Below are positions 1-10,811 of a stretch of DNA of 64,000 nucleotides, in pieces. Position 1 is the stretch's first letter. Each line of letters opens with the position of its first letter. Where the stretch lies: positions 25,587,201 through 25,651,200 of the forward strand of contig OX621249.1 in NCBI GenBank assembly GCA_951640165.1, written 5' to 3'. Under the pieces are notes generated by a model. That model was not told the origin of the DNA and ran no database searches. It saw only the letters and a list, made by a program, of their open reading frames with translations. Source of the stretch: Pseudoips prasinana. Its lineage: Eukaryota > Arthropoda > Insecta > Lepidoptera > Nolidae. Both the position numbers and the translations under genes were made by a program.

Positions 1-510
1 TATGAGGTCACATGTGCTCATGGAAGCCAATTTAACGATTGATTAAGTCAGTTTTAAACTTTATTTATTTGAACGCCATTTAAGAAATCGATGTTCGGCG
101 ACTTACCCGGTAGGATCCCAGACCATTATTTAAATAACACCTTGCATTCACACGTTTACACTAAAAAATATACTCTGGAACAAATTGATTACGATAAAAC
201 CTTCACCGAATTTTCAGACAGATATATCTATGCTAAAAATATTTTAATTTACCACACGCTATCTAAATAGCGAGAAGTCGCAGATTTCTCAACTTAGATA
301 TTTGATTGTTTCACGCCGCCGCTTAATATGTCTAAAACAAAAACCATTTATCTCTTTGACAACTAGGTGTCAATGCTTACATAAAAAAGCAAAAGGTCAG
401 TCACTGACTAAATTAGCCATCTAGATAACTATTTGACCTATGATGCTGAAGTTTGGTAGGCAGGAAGATTAAAAGTTAAAATATGTCAACTAACAACGGA
501 CACTATAATT
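1..510. other. AT-rich DNA, no gene seen
   Basis: I see no reading frame, tRNA or recognisable repeat here. The sequence is AT-rich and unstructured up to the start of the first SINE. Confidence 0.5.
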
Positions 511-514
511 TTGA

Positions 515-706
515 CTGCACGTGTGGCGCAGCGGCTAAGACAGTCGCTGCTTAGTGTTGCGGGTTCAAGTCCCGCGCCGGACAACTATTTGTGTGACCCA
601 TAAATAGTTGTTCGGAGTCTGGATGTAATTTGTGTCCGTCTATTATATGTTTCTAAAGTACCCAGGGATTAGATACACTAATGCGGGCTTTGTGTTTAAA
701 AAAACA
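515..706 (+). mobile_element. tRNA-derived SINE, family S1
   Basis: Starts CTGCACGTGTGGCGCAGCGG, which holds a pol III A box (TGGCGCAGCGG), followed by a B box (GGGTTCAAGTCCC). The tRNA-like head is followed by a body reading GAGTCTGGATGTAATTTG and GTCTATTATATG and ends near an A run. The same unit recurs at 5455, 16771, 22845 and 48632 and in minus-strand pieces, so it is a dispersed family and not a tRNA gene. The anticodon region is degraded (GCTGCTTAGTG). Confidence 0.85.
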
Positions 707-919
707 TTGGTAGGTGAAGATTTATATGTAGAAGACGTCAATTAAGAACAGATACTATGTCAATACAGAATTAAGAAAGAAAGAAAAATCATTCATTGCC
801 AGGATGGACATTATTATTAATATGATACAATAACAAAATATAATATATTATAGAGGAAAAGGCTCTCAGCAGTGGCCGTAGCAATGTTACGACAGCGCTG
901 ATATTCTGATAGCATCCAT

Positions 920-1166
920 CATGGATGGTAGATACTTGCCTTTCACGTCGCAGGTGGGGGGTTCGATTCCCACCCAGGACAGATATTTGTGTGCATAAAC
1001 ATGTCTGTTCGTCTTGAGTATTGGTGTAATTATCTATAAAAGTAAGTATTTAAAAAGTAAAATATTATACGTAGGTAGTATATCAGTAGTCTGGTTTCCA
1101 TAGTACAAGCTCTGCTTATTTTGGGATCAGATGGCCGTGTGTCAATAATGTACCAGGATATAACAA
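920..1166 (+). mobile_element. tRNA-derived SINE, family S3 (head damaged)
   Basis: B box GGTTCGATTCCCACC is intact, but the usual A-box side (GTTGGCAAATGCTTGCC) is altered to GGTAGATACTTGCC. The body carries TGAGTATTGGTGTAATTATC and CCATAGTACAAGCTCTGC, and the tail reads GGCCGTGTGTCAATAATG followed by CCAGGATAT. Family members recur at 26224, 54243 and 63690 (plus) and 8071, 49920 and 61393 (minus). The unusual 5' flank at 864-919 may be an older element. Confidence 0.8.
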
Positions 1167-1621
1167 ATTTGATGAAATTTGCGTTCAAGTTGTGTAATAT
1201 AAATTTGACCTGACCGCAATATTTTTATTTAACAAAGAAAATAAACAAATAATAAATTAATGTAATGTTAATTAAATGCGTGCAAAGAAAATTAATGAAA
1301 ATCAAACTCATTTAAATTCAGCATATTAAAAAGACCTTCATGTTTTAGGCGTTGTCTGAGATGAATGGCAAAAATATTAATGATTTGAATTATTAATTAA
1401 TATTGTGTAAAAATAAGGATTTTACTTGATGTCGCAATAAAACTAAATGGAATGATATTAAGTAGACATTTTGAGGAATATTATTTAGATAACATCGTAT
1501 TTTAGCCTCATTCTCCTGCAGTTAGAAGTTCTTTTTTGTAAACCCAAAAAGAGGATTGCACATATATAAAAATAGAAATGATATCCCACTACTTTGCAAT
1601 TATTTCTTAGTTTATATTTAA
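1167..1621. other. AT-rich spacer, no gene seen
   Basis: Contains only short AT-rich runs; no repeat family that I recognise. Confidence 0.4.
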
Positions 1622-1789
1622 CTAGCTGTGCCCCGCAGTTTTACCCGCGTTAAACTTTATAAATTATAGCCTACCTCCAGCTGACTCCATACCAAATTTT
1701 ATTAAAATTGCTCCAGCCATTTAGAAGTGAAGAAGTAATAAACATACCTCACACACTCATAAACTTTCGCCTTAATAATATTAGTGTGA
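1622..1789 (-). mobile_element. Non-autonomous Helitron, family H2
   Basis: On the minus strand it begins TCACACTAATATTATTAAGG and ends with a GC-rich stem-loop followed by CACAGCTAG, the Helitron 3' signature (hairpin about 10 nt before CTRR). It sits between A (1621) and T (1790), the A/T target expected for Helitrons. No RepHel coding remains, so it moved in trans. An 80-codon plus-strand frame starting at 1708 overlaps it and is a chance product. Confidence 0.8.
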
Positions 1790-2326
1790 TGCACTCTCTG
1801 TATCGAAATCTAATCTTTACTAACAGCGAGCCGGCTACAAATGAGCTCCGATACCCAAGAAAACGACGTGCTAATTATGGCCTGACCCCGGAATCAAACC
1901 CATTATTTGCGGTAAAGTTCGTTACAGCTAAACCAACAAGTGAATGCTAAGTTATGAATGAATGAACGCAGCACTACTCGTAGTAGGCAGGTACTTATGT
2001 ATTACATAATATACTACCTACTTACACACCTAGAGATGTAAATCTCAAAGCCTCGTAAAACACTTGAATACATTCAGACTGATATATTATTATGAAAGAC
2101 TATACAAGTAGATACGGAATATGCAACATTGTTCTTTAAGAATAGCTCTTTTGACACCTTTGTTGAATAAAGTTCAATAAATTCTTACTTGGGCGAAAAT
2201 TGTAAAATATCTTGCGACACTTGTATGTGAAATATTTAACATATTTATTGTTAGTTGTCTAAACAAACTATGTTAATAATAAAACTGTAATTTGATATTC
2301 TTATTTAACACATACAACACCAAGAA

Positions 2327-2368
2327 CACGGCGCCGTGGAGGGGCGGGGTCACCCACACGGCGCCGTG
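2327..2368. repeat. Two identical 12-bp GC palindromes 30 bp apart
   Basis: The self-complementary dodecamer CACGGCGCCGTG occurs at 2327-2338 and again at 2357-2368, separated by a GC-rich linker in otherwise AT-rich DNA. The 30-bp spacing is close to three helical turns. A CA-rich simple tract follows at about 2600-2625. The setting suggests part of a decayed repeat; a paired protein-binding site is a speculation. Confidence 0.7.
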
Positions 2369-3036
2369 ATTTCGACCGATTCAATTCCAAAAAAGTCTGA
2401 CAAATAAATCTGACCGTTAGAAAACCCCCGACTCCAACTACAACTACATCATTTTGGAAAAGAGCTGATACTCTTACACTGCTAAATCAATATTAACCAA
2501 ACATAGTTAAGAAAAAGCACAAGGAAACTGGCTTTCACATGAAAAAAAGGCGGGTCGAAATTGGTCCACCCGTTTGAGAGATACGATGCCACAGACAGCC
2601 ATACACACACAACACACACACAGATATTTGTTACAATTTTAAATATTAGATCAGGTTAAAGGCCGGCTACATGGCGTCGTGATTTTGGTTTTATTGGAAC
2701 CAATGGGTACTGATACCTAATATACCTTGGCCACTCATGTACATTTAATTACCATAACTGGCATTGAATGTGTTAAGACTTTCGAGGTTATGTTGTAGTG
2801 AACTCAATTTTGGCAACATGATTCAATTTATACATAACGCTTTAGATAAGCATTATTCTTACTTAACAAGCAATATAGTACTCCTAACTCTGAGATGCTT
2901 GGGGAAGCGTCAAGCAGTGATACTGAGTTTCGTTGTGAGAATGTGAGAGCTAACTTACGGCCTTTTGCCCCAATATTTTGTGCCTAATTTGCCATTTTAT
3001 TATGACATATCCCTCCAAGTGATGGGACTTAACTCC

Positions 3037-3108
3037 ATTGTGGGAATCTTTTGGAGAGGCCTCGTCCAGCAGTGGACGTCATTCGACTGAGATGATGATG
3101 ATGATGAA
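3037..3108 (+). mobile_element. LINE 3' end with GAT tail (family L1)
   Basis: Reads GTCCAGCAGTGGACG and ends in a run of GATGAT. In better copies (10642, minus 4291) the same stretch translates to a conserved ORF2 C-terminus ending EA(F/Y)VQQW(A/T)SFG, so this is the last part of a non-LTR retrotransposon ORF plus its microsatellite tail. Only the last few dozen bases are readable here; 2940-3036 may be older sequence of the same copy. Confidence 0.7.
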
Positions 3109-3130
3109 TGATGGTACTGGCGTGAAAAAA

Positions 3131-3684
3131 AGCATACCTATCATCGATTTCAAATGCCATATTCAAAATATATTTATTTTCTCTTCACAAAGAATAGGGT
3201 TATCTAAAATCTAGTGACAATTTAATAATAATATGATAATACTGCCAAGCTAGAACCCAACTTTGTGAGAGACTGGTGCCTGATGTAGGTTTACGAGAAA
3301 CCTGAATTACAGGTCACCAGGGACCTCACGCGGTTTGATTTGGAAACAAAGCTTAAACTTAATATTAAAGTTTATTTATAAACTAGATTGCTAAGAACAA
3401 AACTTAGGGAACTAAATAATATATATGTTATCGTGGGATTATGTGTATGAAAGTATGTTTGTATGTGTGAATAGGTAAATCTGTGTAGATAGTAAATTTG
3501 CTTAAACCAATATTTGGTAGTTAAATGTGTGGAGTGAGTTTATCGAGTTGAGCTATATTATTATTTGTAGTTTTGCTATTTTGGCGGGTTTAGTTGTTTT
3601 TCAGTATTTTGATAGTCGAGAGTTTACACCATACTAATAGTACTTACTCCTAAGTAGTATGGCATTTGAAATCGATGATATGCT
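3131..3684. repeat. 554-bp segment bounded by an inverted repeat of about 28 bp
   Basis: The arm at 3131-3160 (core ATCATCGATTTCAAATGCCA) reappears inverted at 3659-3684 (core TGGCATTTGAAATCGATGAT), with a small indel outside the core. The interior has no ORF and no family I recognise. It could be a non-autonomous DNA element, but no clear target duplication is visible at the edges. Confidence 0.5.
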
Positions 3685-4000
3685 TAGTTTTAATTTGAAA
3701 CCTTTTTTTTATTACCTATCTTGAATTTACTTATATTACTGACCGTACATTATTATGATTGACATTATAAATATTTGATTCACAAGTAAGCCGCGCTCAC
3801 TTATGTTATTTTCTCAATATTTGCATAAATTAATTTGTCTAGCGCATGAGCAACGAGTACATTTTGCAACACCACTAGACACTCTTACAAAATTCATCTG
3901 TATTGCTAAGCGATAGCAAATAGCATATATGTAAACACGGTTCAGCAAACGGCTACCGAGCCATGTCAACACTAAGAACTAATAAATTAAGTAATAGGTT

Positions 4001-4193
4001 CATAGCGAGATGCTCTCGATGGGTGACCGCCAATTTGATTTAATTTCTGAGCCTTTAAGCTTCGGAGGGCACGTTAAGCTGTCGGTCCCGGTTTTTGCTA
4101 GTAGGCAACAGTCATTAAGCCATGTCAGAGGCCTTATGGGCGGCTTGAACAATGACACTAGGGTTACCACTGCCCATACGATAAGTAAGCTAA
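4001..4193 (+). mobile_element. 5S-rRNA-derived SINE, internally deleted (family S5)
   Basis: Keeps the 5S-like box C (GATGGGTGACCGCC) but lacks the preceding box A region. It then has the family body: GCTTCGGAGGGCACGTTAAG, CGGTCCCGG, TAAGCCATGTCAGAGGCC and GGCGGCTTGAACAA, ending ACGATAAGT. The complete relative is at 57397-57650. Frames of 73 and 72 codons on both strands here are by-products. Confidence 0.75.
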
Positions 4194-4290
4194 GTAATAT
4201 GTTTGAAAATTCAGACCACAACTCGTAGTAGCTTCATGTGACAAAATTTTACGGTATCCAATCCCACTTCCACTATTTGTCGGAACTAAA

Positions 4291-4503
4291 GTATCATCAT
4301 CATCATCATTATATCCGCCGAAAGATGCCCACTGCTGGACAAAAGCCTCCTTCGACGATCTGCACAATGGTCGGTCTTACGCTGCCCACATCCAGCAGCT
4401 TCCCGCGACCCTTGCAAGATCGTCGTTCTACGCTGAGTCACCCGGTTCGTGGTCGCCACTCGAGAACCTTTGTGCCCCAGCGGCCGTCGGTTCTACGATC
4501 TAT
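4291..4503 (-). pseudogene. Non-LTR retrotransposon ORF2 C-terminus (family L1)
   Basis: On the minus strand the end translates as KEAFVQQWASFGGYN followed by aspartates encoded by the GAT tail. This is the most readable copy of the shared ORF2 terminus. Upstream sequence (CGGGTCGCTGG-like, CGCGGGAAGCTGCTGG) is frame-damaged. The copy is 5' truncated, as expected of target-primed reverse transcription. The clade (RTE-like or other) cannot be settled from this little sequence. Confidence 0.7.
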
Positions 4504-5100
4504 GTGTCCCGCCCACTTCAGTTAGTCAATTCTTTCAAAGTATGCCTTAGTATATTATGAATGGATTTCTATCGGCTCTATAAACAGACACAAGTGAATC
4601 CTCTATTCTGTCATTGTCATCGTCCGATAGACAGAAATGACAAGCTACCAGTCCTAGTGATGGAACCAGGTTTTATTCGGAACCGGAGACAAAGCCCTTT
4701 GAATGGAATAAAATCATTTGATACTAATTGGATTGATTCATGAATTTTGTGTCGTGATTTTGGGTAGAATGCCATCTTACAGGTGATATTGTGGTTATGC
4801 GCATACGCAAACAAATAATATTATATTGACCTCCGACCATACTAAGTATTGCATAATTTTATGTCACATGTTGGTTTAGTTATGCATTTAGTGTTTTATT
4901 GAATTAACACTGTTCCATCTGCAATCCTAGTTGGGCAACTATTTATCAGGAAAACCTTTCACTATTACAACAACTTATGAAAAATATGATAATTCTAGGC
5001 CATTTGACACAACAGTACAATAGCCAGGTAAATAAACGTTACGATTTGTGAAACGTTGCCAATGTGTAAATTATATATAAATTATGTATAAATTATATAC
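4504..5100. other. AT-rich spacer, no gene seen
   Basis: Two overlapping frames near 4561-4814 (60 and 65 codons on opposite strands) show no recognisable motif. The stretch ends in an ATATAAATTATG-type tract before the next SINE. Confidence 0.4.
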
Positions 5101-5350
5101 GGTCACCGTAGCCTAGTTGGTAGTGCTCCTGCCTACGAAGCTGGTGGTCCTGGGTTCGAATCCCGGTAAGTGCAAATATTTGTGATGAGCACGAGTATTT
5201 GTTTCTGAGTCATGGATGTTTTCATGTACATAAGTATTTATCTATCTATATAAGTATATATATCGTCGCCTGGTACCCATAGTACAAGCTTTGCTTAGTT
5301 TGGGGTTAGGATGATCTGTGTTACATTGTCCCTACATATTATTATTATAT
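5101..5350 (+). mobile_element. tRNA-derived SINE, family S2
   Basis: Begins GGTCACCGTAGCCTAGTTGG (A box TAGCCTAGTTGG) and has the B box GGGTTCGAATCCCGG. The body contains GAGTCATGGATGTTTTC and ATCTATCTATATAAG; the tail reads CTTTGCTTAGTTTGGGG, GATCTGTGTTACATTGTCCC and an ATT run. Other copies: 22294, 46493 (plus), 6281, 47834, 60735 (minus). Confidence 0.9.
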
Positions 5351-5454
5351 ATACTGTGGACAATAGGGTTAGGTTATCACAGCCAGATCAGCTGTTACCG
5401 ATGCGTAAGCACATAAAAATGTTAGAACGGGTCCATATTTCGGGTCGATATTCG

Positions 5455-5665
5455 ACTGCAGGTGTGGCGCAGCGGCTTAGACAGTCGCCTCACCGCTTCG
5501 TGTGCGAGTTGGAGTCCCGCGCCGGACAATTATTTATGTGACCCATAAATAGTTGTTCTGAGTCTGGATGTAATTTGTGTCCGTCTATTATATGTTTGTA
5601 AAGTACCCCGCGACACATGGATATAATTACCTAATGCGTGCGCTGTCTTAAAAAAAATAAAAAAT
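5455..5665 (+). mobile_element. tRNA-derived SINE, family S1
   Basis: A box TGGCGCAGCGG intact; B box degraded (GAGTTGGAGTCCC). The body CTGAGTCTGGATGTAATTTG and the tail ending in an A run match the family. It lies about 105 bp downstream of an S2 copy in the same orientation. Confidence 0.85.
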
Positions 5666-6280
5666 TGGATAAAGTTTTCATTCATACTATTTGTAGTGCT
5701 ACCGGCGATGATCAAAACACTCATGTTTCCGAAAATTGTAATATCATTAATGTAAATATATTTAAACTCCTACTGTTTTTTATCATAACGCTTTTATCCT
5801 TAAAGATAATTACCACGATATTTTCACTCATACTCAGAAAGAAACATTTACCAATTTTAATAAAAAATATCCATCTAACTAAGCACACACTAATACATTT
5901 AACTTATGCGCAAGTTTAATTTGTGTGTTTAACTTAACTGTCAGTTTAACTTATGTATTGAAGTTATCTGTAAGTTCAGCACGTGTGATCAGTTTATAGA
6001 TGGGCGCCTAAATGTTTATATTTTGAGCGTTTCCGTGTCTCGGGGGGTACTTTAAACCGTTGATTTTGGATGTATTAATTATGCTCGAGGCCTACCAGGT
6101 GCCTTGAAGAAATGGCAAAGAAAGAAGAAGTGAATAAGTGCACTTTAGTCTAGCGGCAGTATATTCTATAGCAGATGAGGTTTAGGGGTCGATAAGGAAC
6201 AAACAATAAATATGTTATTGGAATTAGGCACTTAATTGCTAGTAGCCGCCCGAAGTCAAGAAGTGTAAGGTGTCTATACA
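5666..6280. other. Unassigned AT-rich DNA
   Basis: A plus-strand frame (5638-5919, 93 codons) begins inside the S1 tail and encodes a run of hydrophobic residues (ILVF-rich). Low complexity and the start inside a SINE make a gene unlikely. No motif recognised. Confidence 0.4.
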
Positions 6281-6549
6281 CATAATAATAATAATATAAT
6301 AATATCTAGGGACAATGTCACACAGATCATCCTAGCCCCAAACTAAGCAAAGCTTGTACTATGGGTACCAGGCGACGATATACATACTTATATAGATAGA
6401 TAAATACTTAAATACATAGAAAACATCCATGACTCAGAAACAAATATTCGTGCTCATCACACAAATATTTGCACTTACCGGGATTCGACCCACGACCCAG
6501 AACCACCAGCTTCGTAGGCAGGAGCACTACCAACTAGGCTACGGTGACC
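6281..6549 (-). mobile_element. tRNA-derived SINE, family S2
   Basis: Full-length minus copy: the ATT tail at 6281, then the tail and body, with the tRNA-like head ending at GGTGACC (6543-6549). The B box on the minus strand reads GGGTCGAATCCCGG. Confidence 0.9.
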
Positions 6550-7244
6550 TGGGGAGCACCTAATCCTCTATTGCTTGCCTCTCCCATTGAATTATGAGAA
6601 TGAGGGTATGGAGTATACATCTTTGCTAGGCAATATGGTTAATATGTGCTGCATATTAAGTTTTAGTTTTAGAGCAATATTCACAGACCAGCGGGTCTCG
6701 AAAGTTATGATTTCTCATTTTAAGACTAGTTTTACACTTTTCATTGTTGTTATACCAAAATTTTATAGCTTGGAAGGTGTTTTCAATATGATTTTATGTT
6801 TCACATGCAACTGAGAACATACCAGTCAGCTATGTTTCTAGATAACACAACCTACGAAAGGGTGTTACCAAAGGAATCCTAAATTTGATTCGCTAGTGAA
6901 TCAGTCAGGTCGTGGATTCACTTGCTAAGCAAAAACCAGCTTTACTGCGTACATATTAATGATCTGTTAAAATCTAACTGTACCTATAGAACCGCAGTTG
7001 ATAGTGTTCGATAAAATTGCAATGTAATGACATATTGCTAGATTTACCTTCTCCACAACAATAGCTTTTCCTTTACAATTTCCGCACTTCGGTAAATTGC
7101 ATATTTACCTTATATTTAAGGCTTCGCTTGGCAAATATATTCCATACAATTTTCAAAAGAGTTATCAGACCATTTCGTTCATTGTTGAAGGCTTTTCAAT
7201 TTATATGATGATGATGGCTAAAAAAGCTATGGGTTTTATTTTTA
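6550..7244. other. Unassigned DNA, no gene seen
   Basis: A 79-codon frame at 6575-6814 starts at a non-ATG codon and has no recognisable domain. A short ATGATGATGATGG tract at 7206 hints at an old LINE tail. Confidence 0.4.
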
Positions 7245-7420
7245 CTAGCTGTGCCCCGCGGTTTTAACCGCGTTAACTTTATAAATGATAGCCTATGTGT
7301 TAATGCAGGTTATCAGTTATCTCCATACCTAATTTTATAAAAATCGCTTCAGCAGTTTAGACGTGAAATAGCGACAAACTTACACACTCACAAACTTCCA
7401 CCTTTATAATATTAGTGTGT
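7245..7420 (-). mobile_element. Non-autonomous Helitron, family H2
   Basis: The plus strand opens CTAGCTGTGCCCCGCGG, the reverse of the CACAGCTAG 3' terminus. The terminal stem (CCGCGGTTTTAACCGCG) is intact. The far end ATATTAGTGTG matches the family 5' end, with the last bases decayed. Confidence 0.75.
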
Positions 7421-7489
7421 GGGAAAATCGTACTATCTGTCAATAGTAAATGTTATAATTGCAGGCTGATACAAATAAGGATAAACAAT

Positions 7490-7590
7490 AAAGTCCTCTC
7501 AATTCGACCACGGTGGCCAGTGTCAACAGAGACTAGGCAAGTTCGCAGGACATATTATAGTTCACAAGTGTATGTACAAAAATAGGGCAC
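7490..7590 (-). mobile_element. Fragment of tRNA-headed SINE, family S6
   Basis: Carries CGACCACGGTGGCCAGTGTC and GGACATATTATAGTTCACAAG, the distal body of the family seen complete at 29356 and 36038. Only this 3' piece remains. Confidence 0.65.
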
Positions 7591-8070
7591 TTAACTTATG
7601 GGGAACTTAATAGGAAAATTAACGAGGTAAGTTATCCGTTGCAGTTACCTCTAAGTTCTTCATTGTGATAAAGCTGTGTTATAAGACCTTGTGTTGCGGA
7701 TTAACTTGACCGCGGTTTAAAGATCTTTTTAGTGTACTTAGTCCTTTATTAATGATAATCAACTTATCTTCCAATTCAGGGTTGTTTTTCATCTGCACAT
7801 ATACCGGATATAGACCTGTTAGTTTATACTTAAAGGTCAAAAGGCTAAAATGTTAAGATGACATTTTTATTAATTATTCGTATTACGATGTTTAGCGGCC
7901 GTGGAGATGATATTTTAATCAAATATCCATTTCGTATGTATCTGTGGTAGATCTTTGTGTATATTCATTTGAGCTTAGTTGACATACGGAATGTTTATTA
8001 TGCCATTATTATTTCTAAATATATTTGATTACGCGTGCACACAGCTGATAAATTGCCTTGATCTAAAGAT

Positions 8071-8333
8071 AATAATAATAATATCCTGGGACATTATTTA
8101 CACACGGCCATCTGATCTCAAACTAAGCAGAGCGTGTACTATGGAAACCAGATAACTGATATACTACATATACTCCTTTTCTTTTGTAAATACATACTTA
8201 TATAGATAATTACACCCAGACTCAGGACAAACAGACATGTCCATACACACAAATATCTGTCCTGGGTGGGAATCGAACCCATGACCTCCGGCGTGAAAAG
8301 CAGGCATTTGCCAACCACGCCAACTGGCCCGTC
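8071..8333 (-). mobile_element. tRNA-derived SINE, family S3
   Basis: Minus copy with ATT tail (AATAATAATAATATCCTGGG), CACACGGCCATCTGATC, the body CCAGACTCAGGACAAACAG and the B box complement GGGAATCGAACCC. Head complement GGCATTTGCCAACCACGCCA at the right end is nearly complete. Confidence 0.85.
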
Positions 8334-8351
8334 AAGATGCAAAGTATTCTA

Positions 8352-8680
8352 TACAGTGGTATTGTTAGGTAGATAATGAGGTCCTGGGTTCAAATCCTGC
8401 GTCGGGCCAAAAAGTGATTCTAGCATTTTTCCGTAAAATGAATTTTCTTAGTATTAGCCCGAGGTCTGGGAGTTGGTGGCGTATAAGCGTAAAGCGACAA
8501 GCTGTCGGTCCTGTACCTGACATCTACCCGTTCGTGTCACTAGCCGTCCCCTCGGATCATGGGAGCGATGGAATAGTAAGTGCCCCTGTGTTTGCGCACA
8601 CACTTTTGCACTACAATATGTCCCGCACAGATAACTAGTCTCCATTGAGACTGGCCGCCGTGGTTCAAATTCAGCTCGGA
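8352..8680 (+). mobile_element. tRNA-headed SINE, family S6
   Basis: B box CTGGGTTCAAATCCTG near the left end, then AAAGTGATTCTAGCATTTTT, GGGAGTTGGTGGCGTATAA, CGGATCATGGGAGCGATGGA, TGTGCAAA-type spacer and GAGACTGGCCGCCGTGG. This is the plus orientation of the family at 29356, 35219 and 36038. The head is truncated before the A box. Overlapping frames on both strands are by-products. Confidence 0.8.
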
Positions 8681-8685
8681 GAACA

Positions 8686-9005
8686 TCTATACATATAATA
8701 AAATCGTAGGAAAGTCAAAACTGTACATGGAGTATTTTTTTAAAAGGATACTTGGGGCGTGATCTTCAGTCGATATCGAAGCCAAAAATATAATTTTTAG
8801 AATTTTTGTCTGTGTGTCTGTTTGTCTGTATGTATGTCCGGCCTAAACTCAAATAGTACTGCATGGATTTACATGAAATTTTGCATGAATATTACTAAGA
8901 GGTCGGGTCAACATATAGGCTACATGTTATTACGCTATCACCTACGGGGAGGAGCAGTGATAATTTATAAAGTTTAACGCGGGTAAAACCCCGGGGCACA
9001 GCTAG
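8686..9005 (+). mobile_element. Non-autonomous Helitron, family H1
   Basis: Starts TCTATACATATAATAAAATC immediately after A (8685) and ends GGGGCACAGCTAG immediately before T (9006). The terminal stem is GCGGGTAAAACCCCGGGG, slightly decayed. No ORF. The same family occurs at 21540, 32953, 42828, minus 40700 and cut off at the window end. Confidence 0.9.
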
Positions 9006-9057
9006 TTAATTATATAAGGGACAAGTAGTATCGCGTATACTCTAGAAATTTCATAAT

Positions 9058-9300
9058 AAAATTAAAAAAAAAATTTTTTTTTTCACAAATACTTCAAAAA
9101 AGTGCTTGAAAATAGTCAGAACATGTTTGTAGTAATATAGTTAAGTATAAATAATTATTTCTAGTTATATACGGATATTTAGGTACACGGATTGTTAAAA
9201 CATTTTTAAAATTTATTTCGCACTAGTAATGATATTTAGCTACCTTGTATTAAGTTATTGTCAAGAAGACCATGTTTAGGTTTAATGACCGTAATTGATA
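9058..9300 (+). repeat. Interspersed repeat Q, copy 1
   Basis: Shares AACATGTTTGTAGTAATA, ATATTTAGGTACACGGA, GATATTTAGCTA and AAGTTATTGTCAAG with copies at 33448-33680 (plus) and 34330-34555 (minus). No coding potential and no terminal motif found; the class is unknown. The left end is an A10/T10 run. Confidence 0.75.
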
Positions 9301-10640
9301 GTTTAAGCTATATTTTAATACATATTGTCTGAATGGTTATGTTTATGTAAAAGTGTAATAATAAAAATAATTGGCGATCCTCAAACAGGTTAAACAGTGA
9401 AATATTTTAGAATACATTAAGGACCTGCTTCCACACCCATTAGGTAAAAATATAATTTACATTTTATTGTTTAATGACTGCTATGTTGTCATAGATACAA
9501 TAAAAGTTTTGATGGAATGATGGCTATTTAAGGTTGCCAGTTTTTTGATTTATTACTTATGTGTAAAAGATTGTTATTACAAAAAAAAATAGTATTTACT
9601 GATATAGTTAAGTGTTTTAATTTGATTTTCAAACACAAAATCAAAGTGTATGACATTATGTGATTTTAAAATCAATTACTGATAGGTTTGAAAGGCATCA
9701 ATGAAAAACTTTTCAAAAGAATGAAATATCAATAATATTTCTAAAAGTTCATTCTTTATTATAAATATATTTGAATTGAACATAAAAGTACCACCGTATC
9801 ATCACTCAAAATGGCAATTAACTGATTTATATCAATGAAATATCGATGAAGGCTGAATAGGATATTAGCCATTGATATGATAGTATTACCAAAATAATAA
9901 TTATACTTAACGGACGCTAAGCAAAGATCCTTGACTTCGGATTTTAATGATGTGGTCAAAGGTGACTGCAATAAAAACGTCTAAGTATAAATACGAGATT
10001 CGGTGACAAAAGTTCTACTGTCATGCGGATTTCACGTAAATTCTTATCTTTTTTAAAATATATTACTGTTATCTAAATATGTGCTGTTTGTTTATCTAGT
10101 TAATCTTGAAATCTATTATTGACATTTAATATGCATAGGCATGCTTTTTTGGTGACATATGTGAAATATGATATTTGTATATATCGTTATAAATATTTCA
10201 CAATTATTTATTTCTGCAGGGCATGAGTACCTCCATGATACTAAAACTAAATTTTATTTGATATGCGTAGATGTTATCTACATCAAATGAAAAGTTTTGA
10301 ATTAGGTGTCTCAAATGTCTGCTTGGGAAAAGCGTTATAGCTAAGGATTTTTTCTAGATTCCTTTTTTTAGGTCTAGGAATGGCATTAAGTATTTATTAT
10401 ATGATTTTGTAGAAACATTTGTACATAAGATTTGTTTATAAGTCATATAATATAAACTCTTTTAAAAATAAATAATTAAAAGAATAACTAGCCTGATATA
10501 GCTTTTATATCCAGTTACATTCTAATCAAGCATATTAAATAATGTATAACACTTGTAGCCCTATTACTTTAAGTTGACACAAACAACATAATTATATCCA
10601 CACAATAGATATCAATAAAAACTGATTACGAAAAAACTAC
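9301..10640. other. AT-rich, mostly unique DNA
   Basis: No repeat family or motif recognised over about 1.3 kb. A 70-codon minus-strand frame at 9759-9971 has no recognisable feature. At 10220 a pyrimidine tract plus CAG precedes a 13-codon open stretch that I do not regard as an exon. Confidence 0.45.
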
Positions 10641-10641
10641 T

Positions 10642-10811
10642 TACCGGAAGACACAGCGTGGGCAGGCCCCATACAAGATGGACCGATAATCTTGTGATGG
10701 TCGTTGGACGCCACTGGATGCGGATAGCGCAAGACCGGCAATTGTGAAGAGCTTTGAGGTGCCTTTTGTCCTTCAATGAACATCTTTTGGCTAATATGAT
10801 GATGTTGATGA
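10642..10811 (+). pseudogene. Non-LTR retrotransposon ORF2 C-terminus (family L1)
   Basis: Reads GGAAGACACAGCGTGGGCAG, then ATACAAGATGGACCGATAAT and GCCACTGGATGCGGATAGCG, corresponding to the conserved ORF2 end (R-R/P-x-RWTD-D-L ... W-M-R-I-A-Q-D-R), then a GATGATGTTGATG tail. Frame is broken in several places and the copy is 5' truncated. Confidence 0.7.

Noticed and set aside
5638..5919. Small membrane protein (93 codons)
   Set aside because: Begins inside a SINE tail, AT-driven composition, no conserved motif.
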